A program made the position numbers and the translations under genes. Positions 34,370 through 43,631 of a stretch of 64,000 nucleotides of DNA are shown here, piece after piece. Each line of letters starts with the position of its first letter. Position 1 is the stretch's first letter. Location of the stretch: contig CAWFEM010000013.1 in NCBI GenBank assembly GCA_963814905.1, positions 434,001-498,000 on the forward strand, in the 5' to 3' direction. This DNA comes from DASWJZ01 sp963814905. Its GTDB lineage: Bacteria > Pseudomonadota > Alphaproteobacteria > Rhizobiales > Afifellaceae. The notes under the pieces were generated by a model. That model was not told the DNA's origin. It ran no database searches and saw only the letters and a list, made by a program, of their open reading frames with translations.

Positions 34370-35254
34370 TCAGACCCGCGCCTGGCGAAATTGAGCGACG
34401 GTGGATAGCGCGATGCCAATGGCGATGAAGCCCGTCCCGACCCAGACGCTCGCGGGATAGGATTCTCCGAAATAGGCGACGCCGATCACCACTCCGACCG
34501 CTGCGCCGACATAGCCGATCTGGCTCAGATAGGTCGGCCCGCCAAGCCATTGCAGCCGGAAGAGCATGAGGAACATCAGAGTCGACGCTGCAACCTGCGT
34601 TGCGATAAGGCCGGGCGCGGCAACAAGCGGCGCAAGGTGCAGCGCGCCCGTCTGAACGAGCGCGACAAGGATGAGCGGCGGCACGGCGGCAAGGTTGGTC
34701 ATGGCGGCGAGCCGCTTCGGACTGGCGCCTTCGGGCCATCCGAGCGTCCGATAGACGTTGCCGGTGGCGAGAAACACAGGGATGAGCAGCCCGGCGGCGA
34801 GCCACCAACCGCCGCCGAGCGCTAGGCCGGCGTTCTGCCCGACGATGATGACGGTCGCGCCGATCAGCCCAAGCGCGATGCCGACGATGCCGAACAGGCT
34901 CGGCGGCCTCACCTTGAAAAGGATCGAAAGCAGCGCCGTCGCGACCGGGGAGAGCGCGAACATGATCGCCGCGAGGCCGCTGCCGAGCTTGGGGATGACC
35001 GAAAAGGTGAGAAAGTTCGGCACGACATAGGAGATGAAGCCCGACACGATCGCGTAGCGCAGCACCGGCGCGCCGGCGACTCCGTCGCGCGCGGCAAAGC
35101 TTGAGACGATCAGCATCGCCAGTCCCGCGCCAAGCGAGATGATTGCCGCCCAGAGCGCCGCGTCGATCCCCGCCGCCATGGCGAGCTTGCCGAGCGGGAA
35201 GTTCAGGCCGAGCACGGCGCCGGTGCCGAGAAGCAGCAGGAGCGGGCTGTTCAT
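34370..35254 (-). CDS. DMT-family (EamA) transporter
   Basis: A 294-residue membrane protein with about ten hydrophobic segments in two EamA repeats. The first repeat contains LLLLGTGAVLGLNFPLGKLA and a conserved SVIPKLGSGLAAIMFALSPV block, the second YLSQIGYVGAAVGVVIGVAYF and WVGTGFIAIGIALS. Probably an exporter of a small metabolite; the substrate cannot be inferred. The stop lies 15 bases or more from the upstream membrane gene, so the two may be co-transcribed. Confidence 0.88.
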   Translation of the reverse strand: MNSPLLLLLGTGAVLGLNFPLGKLAMAAGIDAALWAAIISLGAGLAMLIVSSFAARDGVAGAPVLRYAIVSGFISYVVPNFLTFSVIPKLGSGLAAIMFALSPVATALLSILFKVRPPSLFGIVGIALGLIGATVIIVGQNAGLALGGGWWLAAGLLIPVFLATGNVYRTLGWPEGASPKRLAAMTNLAAVPPLILVALVQTGALHLAPLVAAPGLIATQVAASTLMFLMLFRLQWLGGPTYLSQIGYVGAAVGVVIGVAYFGESYPASVWVGTGFIAIGIALSTVAQFRQARV

Positions 35255-35269
35255 AGATGCGGCATTCGA

Positions 35270-36061
35270 TCAGGCGAACACCCCGCGCACCAGGAAGCGG
35301 GCGATCCCGAGGGCGCAAAGATAGAGGAAGAGGAAGGGGGCGGTCAGGACGATGAAGATCGGCCAGATATTGGAGCCCATCGACAGTGCAATGCCCGCAT
35401 GGACGAGCGCCGGCACCGCGACGAGGAGCGGCAGAAGTGCTGCGATCCACCAGCCTCCGGAGAAGCGCCAGGCGAACAGTCCCTGCAGCACGAAATAACC
35501 CGGGAAGCCGACAGCCAGCAGCGGGCCGAGCAGCAGCTCGGTGAAGAGGGAGTCGGACTCCGATGCCGCGGCGGCCGCGGCCGCGACCGACTTCTGCTGC
35601 GGAGCGCTCAACCGCGCGACCCATTCGGGCGCCGCCTGTCGTGGCGCCTTCTTCTCGCTGCTCCATGCGACGGCGACGGGCAGCTTCGCGACGATCAGCG
35701 GATGCCAGTTCGCATCGGCGACCTCGATGTGGATCGTGTCGAGGTGGGTTGCCCCGGCATAGGCGATCCAGACCAACGCCTCGCCTTCACCAGCGGGATA
35801 GGCGGGCGAAGGATTCCACCGTACGTCCTTGCGAACCTCGATACCGTCGAAATACCCGCTCGCCTGCACGCGGATCGGCGTGTCGCTCTTGTACGAAAGG
35901 CGGAGGTAGAGCGGCTCGTCGCGGCCGAGCTCTCCGGAAAGGCCGGGGTAGCTGCCGATGACGCTCACCTCGGGGGACGCGGCCCATGCGGAAGCGGACA
36001 CGAAAAGCGCCGCAAGAGCGATCGGAATGATGCGCACGAAGAACGGCAATCGATGCCCCAA
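35270..36061 (-). CDS. exported membrane protein of unknown function
   Basis: A 263-residue protein. An N-terminal signal sequence (RIIPIALAALFVSASAWAAS) is followed by a beta-rich extracytoplasmic domain (VSVIGSYPGLSGELGRDEPL). An Ala-rich linker precedes three or four C-terminal membrane spans (LLLGPLLAVGFPGYFVLQGL, GWWIAALLPLLVAVPALVHA). No ATG is available at the start. I take TTG 36061, but a second TTG twelve bases downstream is as likely. No family recognised. Confidence 0.7.
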   Translation of the reverse strand: MGHRLPFFVRIIPIALAALFVSASAWAASPEVSVIGSYPGLSGELGRDEPLYLRLSYKSDTPIRVQASGYFDGIEVRKDVRWNPSPAYPAGEGEALVWIAYAGATHLDTIHIEVADANWHPLIVAKLPVAVAWSSEKKAPRQAAPEWVARLSAPQQKSVAAAAAAASESDSLFTELLLGPLLAVGFPGYFVLQGLFAWRFSGGWWIAALLPLLVAVPALVHAGIALSMGSNIWPIFIVLTAPFLFLYLCALGIARFLVRGVFA

Positions 36062-36171
36062 AGGTGATTTCTTGAAAGGCTAACCGTCCGGAGAAAAGAA
36101 ATCGTTGCTCGGGTGCCGGGCGCGCCGAACCCGTCTCGCGTCGACGTCTTCACGATCACCGCCGCGCCCGC

Positions 36172-36870
36172 TTAGAGCATTGTCGCGTCTGCGCCGGCCG
36201 CAACCGCCGCGGCGATGTAATCCGGCACGGGGCGTCCTTCCGTCGCGAGCCAGCCACCCATGCGGCCGATCACCGTGCGGACCGCCGGCCTTGCCAGGAC
36301 GCGCGCGCGCCAGGCGAGAAGGCGCGGCGTCGTATCGTCAAGCACCGCACCTTTCCGCTCGCCGAAGAACTGCGCCATGAAGAGGGCGATATCGGCAAAG
36401 GAGAAAGGCCCGGCAAGATGATCGCGGCCGGTCAGCCGTGCCTCCAACTCGGCGTAATGGTCACGCGCCTTGGCGCGAGCGGCGACTGCCACTGGATCGT
36501 CGGGCGTCTCCTCAAGGCCGAAGAGCCGCGCGATGTTCATAAAGACGACGTCGTCAGCCTTCAGCTCCAATAGCCGCGCTTCGGCCCGCGCGGCCGGCGC
36601 GGAAGGCCAGAGTGGCGGCTTGGGAAAGGCATCTTCCAGATACTCGAAGATCAACGTTGAATCGAAGATCTCGACGTCGCCGTGCGTGAGCACCGGCACC
36701 TGGCCCTTCGGGTTGATGCGCAAGACCTCCGGATGCTTTGGATCGTAGCGGTCGCCCTTGGCGAAGGGGACCATCGCCAGCTCGAAATCGACGCCCTTCT
36801 CCCGGAGCGCGATCTCGGCCTTTGCCCCGAACATGGAGAGCGGGCCGGAATAGAGGCGAAGCAACGTCAT
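36172..36870 (-). CDS. glutathione S-transferase family protein
   Basis: A 232-residue protein. The thioredoxin-like N-terminal domain (LRLYSGPLSMFGAKAEIALR) contains the cis-proline region GQVPVLTHGDVEIFDSTLI, and the E/D-S pair (FDSTLIFEYLE) binds glutathione. A helical C-terminal domain follows (LKADDVVFMNIARLFGLEET). A likely catalytic Ser/Tyr is in YSGPLSMFG. Substrate unknown. It sits just downstream of the oxoprolinase gene, and both concern glutathione-related metabolism, although a functional link is only inferred. Confidence 0.87.
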   Translation of the reverse strand: MTLLRLYSGPLSMFGAKAEIALREKGVDFELAMVPFAKGDRYDPKHPEVLRINPKGQVPVLTHGDVEIFDSTLIFEYLEDAFPKPPLWPSAPAARAEARLLELKADDVVFMNIARLFGLEETPDDPVAVAARAKARDHYAELEARLTGRDHLAGPFSFADIALFMAQFFGERKGAVLDDTTPRLLAWRARVLARPAVRTVIGRMGGWLATEGRPVPDYIAAAVAAGADATML

Positions 36871-36904
36871 TTGCGGTTCCCCCTGGCGCCGCCGGCGCGG
36901 CGCT

Positions 36905-39900
36905 TCACGCTCTCCCGAACCCGCCGCCGGTCGGTGTCTTCACGATCACCGCTTCGCCGGCCTCCAGCACCGTCTGGTCCGCACCTTGAAGCTCTTCCAG
37001 GCGGCCATCCCTGCGGCGAACGAAAGTCGCGCCGAGCTCGCCCGGCTCACCGCCAAGAAGGCCGTGCGGATGGACCTTCCTGTGCGAGGAGAGGATCGCG
37101 CAGTCCATCGTCTCCAGAAAGCGGATCGTGCGCATCGTGCCGGAGCCCGCCGACCATTCCCCGCGCCCGCCGGAGCCCGATTGTGCACCCCCTCGCTCGG
37201 AGGGCTCCCGGGAGTAACCTCCCCCTCGAGGGGAGGTCGAAGGCTGCGAAGCAGGCTTCGGGAGGGGGGCGCGTAGCGCGGATAAGTCATCCCCCCTCCC
37301 GAGATTTGCTGCGCCTTCGGCTTGCAAATCTCGACCTCCCCTCAAGGGGGAGGTTACTGGTGGCCACTCATCCCGCTCGTGCCGGATGTGGAAATCCTCC
37401 AGGAGCACCGGGAAGCGCATCTCCAGGACCTCCGGGTCGGTCAGGCGCGAATTGGTCATGTGCGTGTGGACGCCGTCGGTGCCGTCGAAGCCCTCGCCGG
37501 AATTGAAGACGCCGGCCGGCGAACCGGAGCAAATCGTCTCGTAGTACCTGGTACTTGTCGTTGCCGAAGGTCAGGTTGTTCATCGAGCCCTGCGCGGAGG
37601 AGAGGCTCCCGAGCGCACCGAAGAGCGCGTTCGTCACGTGCTGGCTGGTCTCGACGTTCCCCGCGACGACCGCACGCGGATATTGCGGCGCGAGCATCGA
37701 GCCTTCGGGAATCACGATCTCGATCGGCTCAAGGCAACCGGCATTCATCGGGATCGAGCCTTCCACCATCACGCGGAAGGAATAGAGCACCGCGGCGCGC
37801 GTCACCGGCGCGGGCGCGTTGAAGTTATTTTCCTGCGCGGGCGACGTGCCGGTGAAATCGACCTTGGCGGAGCGCGTCTTCTTGTCGACGGTGATCTTCA
37901 CGCGGATCATTGAGCCCTGGTCGGTCGGATATTCGAACTCCGAATCCTTCAGCGTTCTCGATGACGCGGCGCACGCTCTCCGCGGCGTTGTCGCGCACGT
38001 GGCGCATATAGGCCTGCACCACGTCGAGGCCGAACTGCGCCACCATCTTTCTGATCTCGGCGACGCCTTTCTCGTTCGCCGCGATCTGCGCTTTCAGGTC
38101 GGCGATGTTCTGCGCCGGGTTGCGGCACGGATAGGGATGCTCGGTCAGGAGCGCGTGGAGCGCGTCTTCCCGGAAGTGACCGCGATCGACGAGCTTGAAA
38201 TTGTCGATCAGCACGCCCTCTTCGTCGACCACGGTGGCGCGCGGCGTCATCGATCCCGGCGCCGTGCCGCCAACGTCGGCGTGATGCCCACGCGAGGCGA
38301 CCCAGAAGAGGATGCGCCCGTTGGCGTCATCGAACACCGGCGTCACCACCGTGATGTCGGGAAGATGGGTGCCGCCGTTATAGGGCGCGTTCAGCGCGTA
38401 GACGTCGCCGGGCGCGATGTCGGGGTTGAGCCGCCGCACGATGTCGACGGAGCGGTCCATCGAGCCGAGATGAACCGGCATGTGCGGCGCGTTTGCGACC
38501 AGCGCGCCCGTCTGGTCGAAGAGCGCGCAGGAGAAATCGAGGCGCTCCTTGATGTTCACCGAATAGGCGGTGTTCTGAAGCGTCACACCCATCTGCTCGG
38601 CGATCGACATGAAGAGATTGTTGAAGACCTCCAGCATCACCGGATCGGCGTCGGTGCCGACCGCGTGGGCCGTGGCGCGGGGCTCGACGCGGCGCAGCAC
38701 GATATGGTCCTTCGCCGTCACCTCCGCCTGCCAGCCGGCTTCCACCACGATCGTCTGGTGCGGCTCCATGATGAGCGCCGGACCGGCGACGCGGTTGACC
38801 CGGACGAAGCGTGTCGCGGGGATAGATGCCGGCCGCGTGGCGCGCGCCTTCGGAGAAGACTTCCGTGGTCCTGGCGGGCTTTGCGTCTGCTTCCGTCAGC
38901 GGCGAGTCGGGCTCGGAGATGTCGGCGCCACCGCCCTCGCCTTCCACCTCCACCGCCTCCGCGACGAGCGGCTTGCCGTCATAGACGAAGCCGAAGCGGG
39001 CGCGGTGCTCAGTCTCGAAGGCTTCGCGCATGGCCTCGCTCACGCCGAGCGGCACCGGCAGCGCCATGTCGGTGCCGTCGTAGCGGACATGCACGCGCGC
39101 CGACACCGAAACGTCGGATTCGCTTAGGCCCTGTTCCTGAAGCTCCGCGCGAACTTCGGCCTCGAGCGCCGCCCGCGTTTGTTTCAATTCCAATTCCAAT
39201 TCAGCAACCAGCGGCAACACCACGGCGCGGCTGCGATTTGCGCGGATGTCGGCGAGCCCCATACCGTAGGCGGAAAGCACGCCCGACAGAGGGTGCACAT
39301 GCACCAGAAGCATGCCGAGACGGTCCGCAATCGAGCACGCATGCTGCCCGCCCGCCCCGCCAAAGCACGCGAGCGCATAGCGCGTAACGTCGTACCCCCG
39401 TGCGACCGAGATCTTCTTGATGGCGTTCGCCATGTTCTCCACCGCCACGGCGAGAAAGCCGTCGGCGACCTCCTCCGGCGTCTTCGGCTTGCCCTCCTCC
39501 GCCGATATCCGCTCGGCGAGTTCGGCGAATTTCCAGCGCACGATTTCGGCGTCGAGAGGCTGGTCCTGGCCCGGACCGAAGATCGCCGGAAAATGCTCCG
39601 GCAGGAGTTTTCCCACCATGACGTTGGCATCGGTGACGGTGAGCGGCCCGCCGCGGCGGTAGGCGGCGGGGCCGGGATCGGCGCCGGCGGAATCGGGCCC
39701 GACGGAGAAGCGTCCCGCCGCGTAGTGCAGGATGGAACCGCCGCCGGCCGCGACAGTGTGGATGCGCATCATCGGCGCGCGCATCCTGACGCCCGCGACC
39801 TCCGTCTCGAAGGCGCGCTCAAGCTCGCCGGCATAGTGCGAGACGTCGGTGGAAGTGCCGCCCATGTCGAAGCCGATGACGCGGTCGAGCCCTGCCATCC

Positions 39901-40753
39901 TGGCCGTCTCCACGGCGCCCACGACGCCGCCCGCCGGGCCTGAGAGGATCGCGTCCTTGCCTTGGAAGAGATGCGCCGCGGTGAGCCCGCCCGACGACAT
40001 CATGAACATCAGGCGGGGATCATCGGGTGCGTGCTTCGAGGCCATGACGCCGAGGTCGCCCGCGACCTGGTCGACATAGCGGCGAAGGATCGGCGTCAGA
40101 TAGGCGTCGACGACGGTCGTATCGCCGCGCCCGACGAGCTTGACGAGCGGCGAGACCTCATGACTGACGGAGACTTGCGGAAAGCCCATCTCGCGCGCAA
40201 GGCGCGCGACCGTCGCTTCGTGCTCGGGATACTTCCACGCATGCATGAAGACGATTGCGAGCGATCGGTAGCCGTCGTCGCGCAGCGCTTCCAGCGCGCG
40301 CGTGACCTCGTCCTCGTTAGGCACTGCTTCAACCGTGCCGTCGGCGCGCACGCGCTCCTCCACCTCCTCGACGCGCGCGTAGAGAAGCTCCGGCAGCACG
40401 ATCTTTTTGGCGAAGATGTCGGGGCGCGCCTGGTAGCCGATCCGAAGCGCATCGCGAAAGCCGCGCGTCACGAGAAGAGCCGTGCGTTCGCCTTTGCGCT
40501 CAAGCAGCGCATTGGTCGCGACGGTCGTTCCCATCTTCACCGCGCCGATCCGCTCACTTGGGATCGGTACACCGGGTGCGACATCGAGCAAGCGGCGGAT
40601 CGCCTCAACCGCTGCGTCGCGATAGGCCTCCGGGTTCTCCGACAGGAGCTTCATGGCGGTGAGCCGCCCATCCGGATCGCGCGCCACGACGTCGGTAAAG
40701 GTGCCGCCGCGATCGACCCAGAAGTCCCACGTGCCGGACGCGCCCGCGGGCAA
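36905..40753 (-). pseudogene. 5-oxoprolinase / hydantoinase A-B fusion, three frameshifts and a palindromic insertion
   Basis: ATP-dependent hydrolase family that opens 5-oxoproline or hydantoin rings. The HyuA-like half starts at ATG 40753 (WDFWVDRGGTFTDVVARDPD) with VIGFDMGGTSTDVSHY and ACFGGAGGQHACSIADRLG. The HyuB-like half includes DPVMLEVFNNLFMSIAEQMG and ends KTPTGGGFGRA. Frame changes occur near 38793, 37955 and 37547. Each is repaired by removing one base (e.g. RPGQRVAGPALIMEPH; VIETLKDSEFEYPTDQGSM; NDKYQYYETICSGSPAGVF). A 67-residue in-frame insert follows DFHIRH (37178-37378). Repaired, the gene would encode about 1,280 residues, or about 1,215 without the insert, as expected for fused oxoprolinases. 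Not annotatable as functional unless the shifts are assembly errors. Confidence 0.88.
37178..37378. repeat. palindromic repeat element inserted in frame in the oxoprolinase gene
   Basis: The core, 37213-37358 (146 bp), is bounded by inverted repeats of 28 bp (37213-37240 and 37331-37358) with one mismatch. Each arm is itself a palindrome around CCTCCCCCTCGAGGGGAGG. The family sequence resumes on both sides (DFHIRH before, GSGGRGEWSAG after), so the extra segment spans about 201 bp and codes 67 residues without a stop, such as SPLRGGRDLQ and STSPRGGGYSREPSERGG. The same kind of element is normally intergenic in Rhizobiales. Related half-copies lie at 13737 and 32746. Confidence 0.8.
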
Positions 40754-40756
40754 GGC

Positions 40757-41668
40757 TCAGCCCCCTCCGGCGGAGGCCGGCGCAACGTCCGCGCCGCGGC
40801 TCGACACGCGGGCTCGCTGGCCGAGCGCCACGACCACGACGACGGCAACCGCGAAATGGATCGTGCGAAGGTCGATCGTCTCGCCAACGAAGACCGCTGC
40901 GATCGCCAGCGTCGCGAAGGTTTGCAGAAGCTGCAGCTGTCCGATGTGCGCGACGCCGCCGATCGCAAGCGCGTTGTTCCAAAGATAGAAGGCCAGGTAC
41001 TGCGCGACGAGCGCGGCATAAGCGAGCGCGACCCAGGACGACCAGGGCGCGGCGAACGCGTCGTCCGGCCAAAGCACAAGCGTCAGCGGCAGGAGCACCG
41101 GCAGCGTCAGCACAACCGCCCAGGAAATCACTTCCCAGCCGGGCATGCGGCGCGCCAGCGTCCCTGACACCGCGTAACCCGTGCTGCAGATCGCGACCGC
41201 CACAAAGAGAAGAAGATCGCCGGACGCCGGAACGAGCGCTCCGTCGCGCAGCGAAAAGGCGACGACCAGCGCGGCGCCGACAAGCGATAGCGCCCAGAAC
41301 AGCACGGATGGCCGTTCTCCGGCGACGAAGCTCGCCGCGACAGCCGTCGCGATCGGGAGCAGGCCGAGCACGACACCGCCATGCGCGGACGGAACGGTCG
41401 TCATCGCGATCGCCATCAGGAGCGGAAATCCCAACACGAGGCAGAGCGCGATCACGGCGATACGCGGCAGGTCGGGCCAGGGGATGGGGCGGCGAAGCAG
41501 GCCCAGAACGCAGGCGGCAACGAGGCCGGCGGCAGCGCCGCGCGCCGCGGTCACGAAGAACGGGTCGAGCGTGCGCACGGCAAGCCGCGTCGCCGGCAAC
41601 GAGCCGCCGAAGAGGATGACGGCGACGATGCCGAGCATCAGACCGAGAAGAGAACGATTTCCACGCAT
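40757..41668 (-). CDS. DMT-family (EamA) transporter
   Basis: A 303-residue membrane protein with ten predicted spans in two EamA repeats. The first repeat has GIVAVILFGGSLPATRLAVR and VPSAHGGVVLGLLPIATAVA, the second STGYAVSGTLARRMPGWEVI and YLAFYLWNNALAIGGVAHIG. It ends with a hydrophilic tail (RVSSRGADVAPASAGGG). It lies three bases before the oxoprolinase start, so the two were probably one transcription unit and the transporter may move the substrate or product of that pathway. It is not closely similar to the transporter at 34370. Confidence 0.88.
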   Translation of the reverse strand: MRGNRSLLGLMLGIVAVILFGGSLPATRLAVRTLDPFFVTAARGAAAGLVAACVLGLLRRPIPWPDLPRIAVIALCLVLGFPLLMAIAMTTVPSAHGGVVLGLLPIATAVAASFVAGERPSVLFWALSLVGAALVVAFSLRDGALVPASGDLLLFVAVAICSTGYAVSGTLARRMPGWEVISWAVVLTLPVLLPLTLVLWPDDAFAAPWSSWVALAYAALVAQYLAFYLWNNALAIGGVAHIGQLQLLQTFATLAIAAVFVGETIDLRTIHFAVAVVVVVALGQRARVSSRGADVAPASAGGG

Positions 41669-41833
41669 GAAATGGGCCGAACCGCGAAGGGGCGAGCCTA
41701 TACGGGCTCGCCTCGTGCATCGCTACCCCACTTCTGCCTTGCCTCCCATTTGCGAAGAGGCTGTGCGCCACGCGCCGCGCTCGCGCCTTCCATGCAAGGT
41801 GGAGGTTATGAGGTGCAACGCCCGCTCCTGGCG

Positions 41834-42058
41834 CTATGCGACCTTGCGCTGCTCCTCCGCGATGACGTCGATAAGCTCGTAGATGCGCTGCTTTGCCAGC
41901 GCGTCGGGTCGGCGATCGAAATCCGCCGCGAAACCGGCCATCTCCCGCCAGGTCGCGGCAAGCATCTGACATGCACGGCGCGTTTCCAGGTCTTCAGCCC
42001 GTTCCGCGAGCGCGGCGTAGTGGGTGGCTCGCGACAGACAGCTCGATGCGTTCGACAT
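41834..42058 (-). CDS. small conserved protein of unknown function, 74 residues
   Basis: A short all-helical protein: MSNASSCLSRATHYAALAER, then AEDLETRRACQMLAATWREM and a C-terminal helix IYELIDVIAEEQRKVA. Proteins of this size with a RATHYxxLAExAxD motif are frequent in Rhizobiales, but I know no function. It has its own start with no clear operon partner; the preceding gene on the strand is greA-like, 99 bases away. Confidence 0.7.
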   Translation of the reverse strand: MSNASSCLSRATHYAALAERAEDLETRRACQMLAATWREMAGFAADFDRRPDALAKQRIYELIDVIAEEQRKVA

Positions 42059-42156
42059 CGATGCCTCCTCTTATCGGCGTCCCCGGTGCGCAGTCTTCTC
42101 AGAGACCGAGTCGAAACGACAACAGAGCGATGGCGATCGCATGAGAAGGTTGCGGC

Positions 42157-42678
42157 TCAATTTGGGCGGTGCCCACCCGCGCCCTCGGCAGCCTCGTCGT
42201 CGGGCACCTCGATCAGCAGTATCTCAGCCTCCCTCTGGCCTGCCTTCACGACATCGCCGACCGCCTTGCCGAGAAGCGCGCGGGCGAGCGGCGAGACATA
42301 GGATAGCGTTCCGGTGGGCGGATCGGCTTCGTCCTCTCCCACGATGGTGAAGGTCTGGTTACGCTCCGGGCTTCCGGCCGGCGCGTCGCGCTCAATCGTG
42401 ACGCGCGAACCGAAGCGCACAACCTCGCTGTCGGCGGGCGGCGGCTGAAGCTCCGCACTCGCACGGCGTGCGCTCCAGTAACGAAGCTCGCGCGCCGCGG
42501 AAGCCACGGCGTCGCGGTCCCCGGCCGCGTGCGCCTCGGCGCGCGCCGCACGCGCGCGCTCCAATTCAGCCTCGATCAAGGCGAAGCCGCGCGAAGTCAC
42601 GAAATTGCGATGCGCGCTGACCGGCCGGTCGGGTAATTCGGGGACCGTGTCGGTCTCTTTGACGAATGCTCGGCTCAT
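42157..42678 (-). CDS. GreA/GreB-type transcription elongation factor
   Basis: A 173-residue protein. The N-terminal coiled coil is visible from about residue 30 (RGFALIEAELERARAARAEA, ELRYWSARRASAELQ). The C-terminal FKBP-like GreA/B domain has VVRFGSRVTIERDAPAG, FTIVGEDEADPPTGTLSYVS and SPLARALLGKAVGD. The acidic tip pair of Gre proteins between the helices is not obvious (GDRDAVASA), so transcript-cleavage activity is uncertain. Such shorter Gre-like paralogues are common in alphaproteobacteria. Divergent from doxX with only 29 bp between. Confidence 0.85.
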   Translation of the reverse strand: MSRAFVKETDTVPELPDRPVSAHRNFVTSRGFALIEAELERARAARAEAHAAGDRDAVASAARELRYWSARRASAELQPPPADSEVVRFGSRVTIERDAPAGSPERNQTFTIVGEDEADPPTGTLSYVSPLARALLGKAVGDVVKAGQREAEILLIEVPDDEAAEGAGGHRPN

Positions 42679-42707
42679 CCTGCGGAATGTAGTGTGGAAA
42701 ACCGGAA

Positions 42708-43109
42708 ATGCAGAACCTGCAAAACCTCGTCGTGCTCCTCGCGCAACTCCTTCTCGCCTTCATCTTCGTGGACGAGGGCTGGCTGAAGATAACCAATTAC
42801 ACGGGCACTGTCGGCTACATGGAGTCGTACGGCGTGCCGGGAATACTCCTGCCGCTTGTGATCTTGACCGAGCTCGGCGGCGGGCTTCTGGTGGCTTTCG
42901 GCCTTTTCGCGCGTTATGCGGCCTTCGCCCTCGCCGGCTTTGCGCTCCTGACCGCCCTTTTCTTTCACTGGAACTTTGGGGACCCCGACCAAGTTATTCA
43001 TTTCATGAAGAACCTGGCGATCGCAGGAGGATTCCTGCTGCTGACGGCGTTTGGTGCGGGAGCGTGGTCTCTCGACACTTGGCGGCGTGGGCACGGTTCT
43101 CTACCCTAG
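42708..43109 (+). CDS. DoxX family membrane protein
   Basis: A 133-residue protein with four membrane spans. The start MQNLQNLVVLLAQLLLAFIF leads into VDEGWLKITNYTGTVGYMES, the typical DoxX G(W/F)xKxxxxxxxxxYM motif. A second block, VILTELGGGLLVAFGLFARY, and a third, FHWNFGDPDQVIHFMKNLAI, also match the family. DoxX proteins may take part in redox or quinol-linked membrane processes, but the role of this one is unknown. Confidence 0.9.
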   Translation: MQNLQNLVVLLAQLLLAFIFVDEGWLKITNYTGTVGYMESYGVPGILLPLVILTELGGGLLVAFGLFARYAAFALAGFALLTALFFHWNFGDPDQVIHFMKNLAIAGGFLLLTAFGAGAWSLDTWRRGHGSLP

Positions 43110-43151
43110 AGATTGTGCGGACTCTAAAAAACGAATTCGAGGGGGCGTTTC

Positions 43152-43547
43152 ATGACTTGCGGTAAGGGCGCGCGCTTGGCGCTGCCGCTCGCGCTGCTGC
43201 TTTGCGGATGTCAGACCGCCGACTATTCAACGCCGAGCTACGCGACACCGGGCTATTCGACACCCCGCGCCACAGCGGGCGCGACGGCGATGGACGGTAC
43301 CTGGCTGTCGAATGACGGCGTCTTCTACGCGGCTTTCGAGAACGGCAACTTCACATCCCGCTTCACCCAAACCAACGAAGTGCTTGCGCAGGGCTCCTAC
43401 ACGGTGTCTGGCAACACGGTGGTCCTGAGCTGGATCTCCGTCGCAACCCAGCAGCAGCGGACTGCCAATTGCACCACCGTCTCACCCGACATGGTGAGTT
43501 GCATTCAAAGCGGCGGCGGCACGTTCGATCTGAAGCGCGGCGCCTGA
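43152..43547 (+). CDS. Omp10-like outer membrane lipoprotein
   Basis: A 131-residue lipoprotein. The signal peptide ends in a lipobox LLCGC (Cys near residue 20). After a Tyr/Thr/Pro-rich linker (TADYSTPSYATPGYSTPRAT) comes a single beta domain: DGTWLSNDGVFYAAFENGNF, TNEVLAQGSYTVSGNTVVLS, and a disulfide-capable pair in NCTTVSPDMVSC. This domain pattern matches Brucella Omp10, a surface lipoprotein antigen of Rhizobiales. Assignment rests on motif likeness (NxKLAEGxY, VNCxxVSPxxxxC), not on a search. Confidence 0.78.
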   Translation: MTCGKGARLALPLALLLCGCQTADYSTPSYATPGYSTPRATAGATAMDGTWLSNDGVFYAAFENGNFTSRFTQTNEVLAQGSYTVSGNTVVLSWISVATQQQRTANCTTVSPDMVSCIQSGGGTFDLKRGA

Positions 43548-43631
43548 TAGTCTAGGCTCCCCCGCCCATCTCGGCCGGCGCCGTGGGCGCGCGGCGTCGG
43601 GACGTCATATCTGCAAGAGAGGAAAAAGAGC

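Noticed and set aside
38378..38820. Continuous C-terminal extension of the HyuA-like frame after the shift near 38793
   Set aside because: Translation there is arginine- and alanine-rich nonsense, while the conserved HyuB-like sequence is in another frame. It is the result of the frameshift, not a true fusion.
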